Source of the DNA: Gracilaria gracilis
Taxonomy: Eukaryota > Rhodophyta > Florideophyceae > Gracilariales > Gracilariaceae
NCBI GenBank assembly: GCA_030374805.1
Contig: JARGSG010000056.1
Span: 310,001-374,000, forward strand
Direction of reading: 5' to 3'
DNA: 64,000 bases
This document shows, piece after piece, positions 56,531-64,000 of the stretch. How positions within the stretch are numbered: the first letter of the stretch is position 1; the number at the start of each line of letters is the position of its first letter. Made by a program: the position numbers and the translations under genes. The notes beneath the pieces are model-generated. The model saw only the letters and a program-made list of their open reading frames with translations, had not been told where the DNA came from and did no database searches.

Positions 56531-56820
56531 AGTCTGCAATCTATGAGGAATTGCAACGTTTAATGGTGGCTGATCCTAGAAGTTGCCTTTGTAGCTTCGG
56601 TGCTGAGAACAAAGTTGTCTCTTGCGTATGCAGCATAATGAAAATAATGCCATCTGGGCACTTCTATGGTGTTGATTGTAGAGAAGAAAAGCCTGTTGTA
56701 GGATAGAATTGGAAACCATCACATGTTTACTTTGAAAGCCAAAGAAGTTGACGATCTGAGTTTTGCAAGTCACTCAACTGGGCTTGGCAAACTAATTCCG
56801 AGAAGTGCACTTTGGACTTC
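56531..56820. other. Probable N-terminal remnant/flank of the third Harbinger-like element
   Basis: Minus-strand text is coding-like in places (for example AAYARDNFVLSTEATKAT) but broken. It is interrupted at 56825 by the second copia element. Confidence 0.35.
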
Positions 56821-56825
56821 ATTGA
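56821..56825. repeat. Target-site duplication, left (ATTGA)
   Basis: ATTGA directly precedes the 5' LTR and recurs at 63423-63427 directly after the 3' LTR. Confidence 0.9.
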
Positions 56826-57039
56826 TGTTACAGTCCGTCCATCTCTTGCGAGGTGAGCGCAGTGTATGCGCGACACATTTACGGTGGGCGTTCACAGCGG
56901 CGCAGAGCGTCGCCGCCCAATTCCTTGGCTTGCACGAAATAAAACGCCCGACCGTTCCGGCGAATGTGCAACTCGCCGGCGACGGTCGAAGAGCACTTTA
57001 CCACAACGTTCCGCTCGCTCGATGACGCCACGATCAACA
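56826..57039 (+). repeat. 5' LTR of the copia element at 56826
   Basis: 214 bp, TGTTACAGTCCGTC ... GATCAACA. No clear TATA box. The short length is typical for compact copia LTRs. Confidence 0.92.
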
Positions 57040-58673
57040 TTGTAGCATCGCCTGGGGGCTTCCGTCCCCCCAGCCGCAACCTCCTGCCCCTCCGCGAGCT
57101 CCCTTTCGTTTGTCGCCTCCAACTTCCGCGCTTGCCGCCTTTGTGCCGCTATTCTCCAAACCTCCGTGCGGCGCCGCACCCCCGGCCTCGGGTCTACGCC
57201 GCGCTACTCATCCGGACCTCACGCCGCGCTCCTAACCTCAGCGCCCCGCCTGGCTCCCGGTATCCTTTCCGCGCCACGCCTTCGGCCCTGCGCCGATCTC
57301 CTAGCCTCCGTTACGTCACTCTCCTCTACCGTCCGCGCCGCGCGCCTGCTTGCCGTGCTGCCCTGTGTCTTCGTCTGTCGTGCAACGTCTCCTGCACCTG
57401 CCATACTTCCACGGTCTTCATGCCACACCATGCTTCCTGCTTCCAAACCAGGCCGGGCCTTCGACATTCGTGCCGCACCACAGCTCTGGCCTTTTTCCGT
57501 GCCTCTGGTTTCCGTTCCGCGGCGTGCCTCCGGCTTACATTCTGCGCCTCTGGCCCCCACGCCGCACCTCCGGTCTCCATACCGTCTCTCCCCCCGGTCT
57601 CAGCGCCCTGCCGGTGGCCTCCGCGTTACCACTCTGCTTGCTGTGTTACTACTTCGGGCGGAGCTGTCGTTCCGGACGAAAACCTAACCCAAACGGGGGG
57701 CCTTGCCTCTCTGGTTCTGAGGGCCCTCTACACAGACCTTATGGATTAGGCGCCCAGGATGGTGGATCTACGGAAAGGAGTGTCTCCCTCCTCCTACTAA
57801 ACAGAGGTCGAGTTTTGTAAGTCCTGACGCCCCACGGGAAGTTGCGTGTGGATAGGCTTTCTGGGTGGGAAGCTTGCACCTAGATTAAGGGCCTCCATCG
57901 CCTACGTCATCGTGGCACCTGTAGTGAAATCTCAGAAGTGATCCTGAAAACCGGTACGGAATCGACAGGGCACTTGAACCAAGTAACTTTGTTTAGCATC
58001 ACTCTGGATACCGGGCTCTGCTTGGGGGTGCTCTGCTTTCACTGTTAGGACCGGGTGTGTCGCCGTTCAGGCTCTGCTGTTAGGAAGCTACATGGATATG
58101 GATTGATTGCCGCGCTAGCGTCCCGCAAGGAACCAGAGGGTGTTAACTGGTGAATAACGTATCCCTGTTAGTAACCTACCCTCGACGTTCCGTAGAGACA
58201 ACAGAACCTCGTTCATTTTACGTTGGACTTGGCCGGTCGCAGAAAATCGTAACTCACCGGGAGAAGGTCTCCGGGAGCCAGAGGTCCGACCTTTAGGGGT
58301 TCGGAGATAGCATCTTCTGCCAGTGGCCCCGCTTTGAAGTTCTCACTATGCCCACGGGCAGACACATTACATGAGGTCCCTTCTTTCTTACTGCTTAATC
58401 TATGACGACCCTATTCCGTAACACGGGTCAGTAAAAGTGTCATTACGCTCGTAATTTTCACGCAAGTTTCACTCAACTTTCGTAACCCCAGCACCTCACA
58501 GCACAGAGAGACATGGTGGACTCAGCGGACTCCTTTCCCGCTTAAGCAGGTTGATGATTTTTTTAAAAACTCCAGGCGTTCCCTCACAGGAACGATTCAA
58601 CCTGACGCGGTGCTTCCCCCCCAAGTATTGACCACGCATTCTTGAACTTCTTCCTCATACATAACGACCAAAC
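57040..58673 (+). other. Long untranslated leader of the copia element
   Basis: 1.6 kb between the 5' LTR and gag. The first part (57040-57690) is GC-rich with repeated CGCCGCGC, CTCCGG and CCTCTGG phrases that yield Cys/Pro/Arg-rich frames; I do not call a gene. 57690-58560 is less repetitive, has no long frame and resembles a structured or captured RNA sequence. I looked for rRNA-like blocks and could not identify any. No clear TGG-type primer binding site directly follows the LTR. Confidence 0.5.
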
Positions 58674-59450
58674 ATGTGAAGCAGTCAAGAGGGTGTCCTT
58701 GGAAAGCTACCAAAGCTTAAGGTCCCCACCGACTATATCCACTGGCGCCGTCGTATTTCGGCATACCTCCGCCGAGACGACCCATTCCTCTCCGGACTAG
58801 ACCCACGCCCCGATGAATTTAACCCCACAAACCGGGCAATGAGATCCCGGTTCGAGAAATCCGTGAAGGCGAAAAGCACCATCACCCTATGTTTCGGTGA
58901 CTCTCCGCTTGCACTCGCAAGGACGTTTGTCGACGATGACAACAAAACGGCCAAAGACCTTTGGGATGAACTGCAGCGTGTGTACACCACATCAAACGCG
59001 CAAGCCCTGCAGAACATCCGTCATCTCCTGGAAACCTTGGTATACAAGGATCATGAGGACTGGAACAAACACGGCTCGAAGTTCCTGGAAGTGGTTGGAG
59101 AACTCGCAACCTTTGATGAAGAGTTATGGGAGAAAGACAAAGTATCCAAACTCATTCGCAGCCTCCCCAACTCATTCGCTCCTCTTGCAATGATATCCAA
59201 CCTAACCGATGTTGGTCTCGACTCTCTTGTCAATGCAGTGCAGGCGGAGGTGACTCGCCGGAAGAACCTGAATAACCCCTCACCTCCCGCTCTCTCATCC
59301 ACTCCTGCCACTCAACCAAAGGCTAACACGGCAAACGTACATGGCCGGAAACGTCGTAACCGTAGGAACAAATCCTCGGTCATGAAGAACCGCTCTGATG
59401 ATAATTGCTATTATTTTGGTCGTCGCGGTCACTACGCCAGAGACTGCTAA
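58674..59450 (+). pseudogene. gag: Gag of the copia element at 56826
   Basis: The phase of Gag starts at ATG 58674-58676 and its second codon is TGA (58677-58679), after which about 256 codons are open. Gag (UBN2/copia type) features: KLPKLKVPTDYIHWRRRISAYLRR, KSTITLCFGD, TAKDLWDELQRVY, LLETLVYKD, KVSKLIRSLPNSF. A basic tract (HGRKRRNRRNKSS) precedes a zinc knuckle reading CYYFGRRGHYARDC, whose second Cys is Phe (TTT 59415-59417). The frame ends in TAA 59448-59450 right after the knuckle, but protease lies downstream in the same phase. Confidence 0.85.
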
Positions 59451-60960
59451 AAATGGAAACCAGAAGAGTCGGGCGATCATAAGAGCCGACGCCTCTCAAA
59501 CGCACATCAATCATCTGATAGGAACAATGGTGGTCAAAGTCACCAACATGGCTCTCGCCCTAACCAAGGTAGAAGCCGTCAGTCAAACTGGAACTCACGC
59601 TTTGCACCAAATGGGAATGGAAATGGTAACCATTCGTCTAACACACGCTCCTTTGTGGCGAAAAGACATGATGAGCCACCTCCTTCGCCGGGTATCAACT
59701 GCGACATGGCTAAGTTCAAGAGCAACATTGCATTTCTCTCCTAAACGAAAGTAAACTGGGCCTACATTGATTCTGGAGCTACGCATCACTTCGTTCACTC
59801 GCGCAAATCATTCATCCGCTACGAGCGCATTGAGATTGCACTCCTGCAAGCTGCCTCAGGCCTCGCTCGTCTTGTTGGAAAGGGTCGTGTCTGGTTACCA
59901 TTGAACAAAAGAACGATCATCGAAGCTTACCACGCTCTTGCATTCGAGTCCAACGAATTAACAGTCGGTGTCCTCAGCGTGGACTTCATGGTTGTGTTCA
60001 CCTCAACCTTGTGCCCATTCAATGGCTGCTTCATAATAGATCCCAAACATAACTCCGAAATCATTTGTGAAACAGAGATCAGACAGGGTCTGTTCATCAT
60101 GGACCTCTGCGACACCGACAAGCAAGTAATAGTGGTAAATGCTGGAAACACCAAGCATGAGCTAGCTTTGGACTGGCATGGCCGTACCGGTCATCTTCAT
60201 CCAGGCAGATACCAGGATCTTTCGAAGGTCTTGGACTCCGTTTCTTACTTCCAACGGTCGATCTTGGAGTCCTTGACCTGCGTCCCGTGTCTCACCAGCA
60301 AAATGAAACGCAACCCTCTCATAGCCAGGCCGCGATCCGTTTCCACCTCCATTCCGCTGGAGTTTATACACGTGGACGTATCTGGAAAGATTTCGCCTTC
60401 TCTTTCTGCCGCGATCTACGCTATGGCCATTCTCGACGACTACGCTTCGAAGTCGGACGTCTTCTTTCTGACGGACAAGACTGGCGCCAACATTCTCAAG
60501 CATTTGGTATGGTACAAGCGTCGCTCCGAACTTGAGTTTAATCACTCATACCGACTCAAAAATGTTCGCCTGGACGGGGCAGGCGAGCATAAGAGCTACG
60601 AATTGGACCACTTCTGCTACTGCAATGGTATCAAACTGGACTTTTCTCCGGCCTACGCATCGGAATCAAATGGGGCAGCAGAAAGACTGATCCAAGAACA
60701 TTGGACTCGGACTCGCGTACTTCTTTTTGCTAGCAAGCTCCCTATTTCGTTCTAGGCTGAAGCCATGAACCACGCAAACTGGCTTCCCAACCGGGCGCCG
60801 TCCTCACACATCAAGGGACGGATCCCAATATTGGGATGGGACCCGACTGTCAAAATATATTTCTCTCATGTTCCCAACTTCGTTCAACCTGGCTACGCCT
60901 TTGTTTACCGCTCCAAAACAGTTCCAAACTAAAAGTTCCTTCCACGATCCGTACTCTCTC
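59451..60960 (+). pseudogene. pol: Protease and integrase of the copia element at 56826
   Basis: Same phase as gag. A Ser/Asn/Arg-rich spacer, TAA at 59752-59754, then protease WAYIDSGATHHFVH (DSGA intact). The GAG-pre-integrase module WHGRTGHLHPGRYQ ... CVPCLTSKMKR follows. Integrase core: LEFIHVDVSGKI (first Asp), LDGAGEHKSYEL (second Asp), SPAYASESNGAAERLIQ (Glu). TAG at 60753-60755 lies in ISFXAEAMNHANW where Trp is usual, and a TAA (about 60931) in VPNXKFLPRS. Catalytic residues are in place but the stops disable it. Confidence 0.88.
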
Positions 60961-60971
60961 ACTTTTTTGGT

Positions 60972-62824
60972 ATGCAGAGCGATAACACTCTTTTCCGAGT
61001 ATATGTACCGGAGAAGAACTCTGTCGTGATATGCCTAAATTTGGACTTCAAGCCGATCAACTCCTCTCCTCTGCCAAACCTCACCAGCCTCATAGAAGGA
61101 ATAACGAGGCAGCAAGAAACAGAGGAGACGGAACCCGCTGCACAACCTGACACGGACTCACCGGACTGGGAGGAACATCTTGTAAAGGCTTTGACTCCTA
61201 TAACCCAAAACTTCCCACGAATATGGGTGTCGAAAAAGATTTCGGATAATCCTTCAGTCCCTCAACCATTCAAAGAAGCCTGCAAGGACCCGGGATGGTG
61301 CGAGGCCATTGATCGTGAGATGAACGCACTCATCAAGCGAAATACCTGGGAACTCATTCCTCGGGAAGCCGGCATGAAACCGGTTCCTTACAATTGGGTT
61401 CTCAAGGAGAAGATGTTGGATGGAGTTGGGAAGAAGTTCCTGAAAAAGGCACGCTGCTGTCTACGGGGGGACAAGCAGAAGCCTTTCATGGCCTTCGACC
61501 CGCTCAACACCTACGCCCCTGTGGCATGTCACGAAGCTTTGCGAATTCTGCTCGCCATCTCTGCGGCAGAGAACCTAATACTGGAAGGAGCCGACATATC
61601 AAACGCGTATCTGTACGGCAAACTTGATGTGCCAATTATCATGGAACGACCAACGGACTCCTCTGGTCTTCAACCCAAACCTGGGTATGTCTGCAAACTC
61701 CTCAACTCCATTTACGGGGCAGTAAAAGCCGGTGTACTATAGGGATCGCTGTTCTCGGACACCTTACTATCATGGGGATTCGTGACCTCTGTTCTCGACT
61801 CGAGGGTTTCCATGTTCCGTGAAGAGGACCGATTCGTCATCGTAGCCGTCATCGTGGACGAATGCGTCTTTGCCTCCAACAGCGTGGATCTCCTAACATA
61901 CTTCAAAGAACGGCTCGCCGCAACATTCGATGTAAAACTCTACGGAGAACTGAAGTCGTTCATCGGCTGGGGTATCCAACGATCACCGGTCACGCAGGAT
62001 ACGCAGTACAACTGCTGAATAAGTTTGGCATGGAACGATGCAACATAGTCCAATCTCCCTTTCCGGCTGGGGCCAACCCCCTTCCAACAATTGATGAAGA
62101 GCACACTCTCCCTGCACATGAGAATGCAAACTACAGGGCTGAAATTGGTGGGCTTCTCTACATAGCTGTATCTACACGATCAGGCCTCTCCTTCCCTGTT
62201 TCAGCACTTTCGAAGCATCTTCATAATCCTTGCGAAGGCCATTAATCACTCCTTCAGCGCCTTTTCAGATATTCGGCCGGAATTTTGGAAGACGAACTTC
62301 ACTCTAAAGCTAACATTCGAATCACCCCGAAGTAACTTCGTGCGTACGCTGACGCCGATTGGGGTGGATGTATAGAGAATCGAAAATCTACAACTGGGTA
62401 CGTTATAGTCGTCAACGACGCACCAATTATGTGGAAATCAAAGCGTCAAACTGTAATCTCGCTTTTCTCTGCCAAGCCAGAATATGTAGCTCTCTTCACC
62501 TGTGCTAAATACATAACCTGGATACGAAAGATGTTCTGTGAATTTGCACATCACCAGGCTTGGAGCGAGAAACTCTGGTATGAAGCCACAGAGACTTTAC
62601 TGGGTAGCTCGGCTGATCTATCACTTACCACTAACCCGAAGATATCTAGTGGCAATAAGCACATTGATTTGAAGATGCATCATGTAAGAAATCTTCACCC
62701 TGAAAAGGTTATCAAATTGCGACTTATCCCAAGGAGTCTACAAATTGCTTACATAGTAACGAAGTGTGCCCCTCTTTTTGGTGTGAAAAGAATGGTCAGC
62801 TTGATGCATCTTGACTCGTTCTAG
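60972..62824 (+). pseudogene. pol: Reverse transcriptase and RNase H of the copia element at 56826
   Basis: RVT_2 start: NTWELIPREAGMKPVPYNWVLKEK, ARCCLRGDKQK, YAPVACHEALRILLAISAAE, GADISNAYLYGKLDVPI, PGYVCKLLNSIYGAVKAG. TAG at 61740-61742 interrupts. The active site reads IVDECVFASN, with GAA (61860-61862) where the second Asp of VDD belongs. A frame change near 62010 leads to LLNKFGMERCNIVQSP, AEIGGLLYIAVSTRS. RNase H in another phase from about 62330: AYADADWGGCIENRKSTTGYV, MWKSKRQTVISLFSAKPEYVAL (SSAEAEY altered), NPKISSGNKHIDLKMHHVR. Final stop TAG 62822-62824. Confidence 0.88.
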
Positions 62825-63209
62825 GAAAGATTTGTTGGGAGAAATAACTACACTTACTTATATCTGTTTGTGTTTGTTTGTTTTTTTATTGAGTCTTACA
62901 AGACTTTTTTGTTTTCCTACAGGAAACATACCTCTTTTTACCACTGGGTTTTTAATTTCGCTTAGGTTTTGGAAGTTTATTGGTGTGAGATATCTCATAG
63001 CAAGTTATAGGGTTTTATCAATATTTTTTAATTAAGAGGTGCGCAACGCCTGCAAGCCCTGGAAGACATTTTTGTGGAAAGGATAAGCTTAATAGTGGGC
63101 TTTTCTACGGGCGTTACTCTTTTGGTCTGTTGCTGTGATCCTATTAAGGTAATTTTACGAAAGAGTTCAAAGCGTTGTAGGAAGAGTAGCGTCTTGCCTC
63201 AAGGGACGC
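62825..63209 (+). other. Copia 3' untranslated region with purine-poor, T-rich start
   Basis: No gene. T-rich 62860-63030. The last bases before the 3' LTR, CAAGGGACGC, are only weakly purine-rich, so the polypurine tract is degenerate. Confidence 0.5.
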
Positions 63210-63422
63210 TGTTACAGTCCGTCGACTCTTGTGAGGCGAGTGCAGTGTATGCGCAACATGTTTAAGGTGGGGGTTCACAGTGGCGCACAGCGTTGCCGCC
63301 CAATTTCTTGGCTTGCACGAAAGAAAACGCCCGACCGTTCCAGCGAGTGTGCAACTCGCCGCTGACGGTCGAAGAGCACTTTACCACAACGTTCTGCTCG
63401 CCCGATCACGCCGCGATATACA
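63210..63422 (+). repeat. 3' LTR of the copia element at 56826
   Basis: 213 bp, TGTTACAGTCCGTC ... GATATACA, about 24 differences from the 5' copy by eye. Confidence 0.92.
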
Positions 63423-63427
63423 ATTGA

Positions 63428-64000
63428 GAGGGTCTTACTCGCCGGGACGTCATTGGCTGCTGACTTGTTTCTACTCGTACTCTTCTCGTACTCAGTGCTT
63501 GCATATATTGGCAACCATTAGGTTTGCCTCCTTTTGCGCGAAAACTAGTCTCTATGTATAAGTTATCAACCGGGGCAAGCCAAGGAAATGTGGACCGAGG
63601 CCATTATATCAGGCCCGAGCGAAGCGAGGCCCGATATATTGTGCCGAGGTGTCACTCCGGTCCCCTTTTCCCCCGATCAATGAACTGCAGTTATTCTTGA
63701 TGAAAGGATACGCGGCTCATTTAACTCGTACTAAACCGCTTGTTACCGCACTAGGAACGAAAACGTCATCCGATCCCATTTGGCCTGCGCATTCTTCTAT
63801 CTTATCTCCACCATCTTCACTCTCGGCGTCATCACCATTCCCTGCATAATGGTTTTCTCTGTGTCGTGAATCAGTACAGACACATCCGTTCTTTTCGCGC
63901 TTACCGCCTCCTTCGTGATTAGCGCCACCAAGGTTCTCAACTACAGAGCAGCAAACGTAATGGCAGCATAATACTCTGCTCCTGGTTTTTGAATCCCCGA
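63428..64000. other. Flank of the copia insertion, no recognised gene
   Basis: Only short frames. One small inverted repeat, TATATCAGGCC / GGCCCGATATA (63605-63615 and 63628-63638), with a CGAGCGAAGCGAG loop, is visible. Confidence 0.5.

Larger units (their letters stand above)
56826..63422 (+). mobile_element. Ty1/copia LTR retrotransposon with short LTRs, 6.6 kb
   Basis: LTRs at 56826-57039 and 63210-63422 (about 214 bp, TG...CA, about 88-89% identical by eye) with a perfect 5-bp duplication. Internal order is a long leader, gag with zinc knuckle, protease, integrase, reverse transcriptase, RNase H. It is older than the other two retroelements by LTR divergence. Multiple nonsense codons and altered motifs make it inactive. 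Confidence 0.95.

Noticed and set aside
56964-57749. 261-codon Cys/Pro/Arg-rich plus-strand ORF in the copia leader
   Set aside because: Low-complexity frame overlapping another in a different phase, starting inside the LTR, with repeated phrases. No family resemblance.
57690-58560. Possible ribosomal RNA fragment in the copia leader
   Set aside because: The sequence feels structured and lacks long frames, but I could not match any conserved rRNA block, so no rRNA is called.
5647-62824. A variant genetic code in which a stop codon is read as an amino acid
   Set aside because: Many genes show in-frame stops without frame change, but TAA, TAG and TGA all occur inside and all occur at natural ends. 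Frameshifts and lost catalytic residues accompany them, so decay explains the pattern.
1-64000. CRISPR arrays, bacterial operons, ribosome binding sites
   Set aside because: No regularly spaced identical repeats, no operon-like gene packing. All recognisable genes are eukaryotic transposon genes.

Overview
The window is eukaryotic repeat DNA with no convincing single-copy host gene. Every recognisable coding stretch belongs to a transposable element, and nearly all of it is broken by in-frame stops and a few frameshifts. Gag-pol LTR retrotransposons, PIF/Harbinger, Tnp2 and Plavaka-type transposases, SANT/Myb-like partners and a ZNFX1-like helicase all point to a nuclear genome. The mix would fit a red alga or another protist or alga, but that is a guess and nothing here fixes the species. 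Exon-intron structure was not resolved.

Layout. (1) 1-2773 is AT-rich with nothing recognisable. (2) 2774-16203 is a PIF/Harbinger-like element: a SANT/Myb-like ORF on the minus strand and a DDE transposase on the plus strand. The transposase is split by a Ty3/gypsy chromovirus-like element at 4637-15653, with 850/852-bp LTRs, TSD CGGAT, LTRs about 99% identical by eye, and a 652-codon antisense ORF before the 3' LTR. (3) 16430-17900 is a GC-rich degenerate minisatellite. (4) 18558-20550 is a second Harbinger-like element with convergent SANT/Myb and transposase pseudogenes. (5) 21154-49763 is a three-layer nest. A Plavaka-like DNA transposon (N-terminal part 21154-21645, remainder 44580-47304, minus-strand accessory gene 47464-49763) is split by a Ty1/copia element (21646-44579, TSD GCCTT). 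That copia element is split inside its integrase by a 17.7-kb insertion (24139-41848, putative TSD TTGT) carrying a CACTA/Tnp2-type transposase, a minus-strand partner gene, unrecognised ORFs and a decayed ZNFX1/NFX1-type helicase. (6) 50692-52010 (minus) is a pseudogene joining the C-terminal half of a DNA methyltransferase to a SET-like domain. A C2H2 zinc-finger remnant follows. (7) 54183-56530 is a third Harbinger-like pair. (8) 56826-63422 is a second Ty1/copia element with short LTRs (TSD ATTGA) and a 1.6-kb leader.

Relative ages follow from nesting and from LTR divergence estimated by eye: copia at 56826 about 88-89% identical, copia at 21646 about 92-93%, gypsy about 99%. The 17.7-kb element is younger than its copia host, which is younger than the Plavaka element.

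The genes work only as transposon machinery: gag/protease/integrase/reverse transcriptase/RNase H in the retroelements, and DDE transposase plus DNA-binding partner in the DNA transposons. None of the autonomous sets looks intact.
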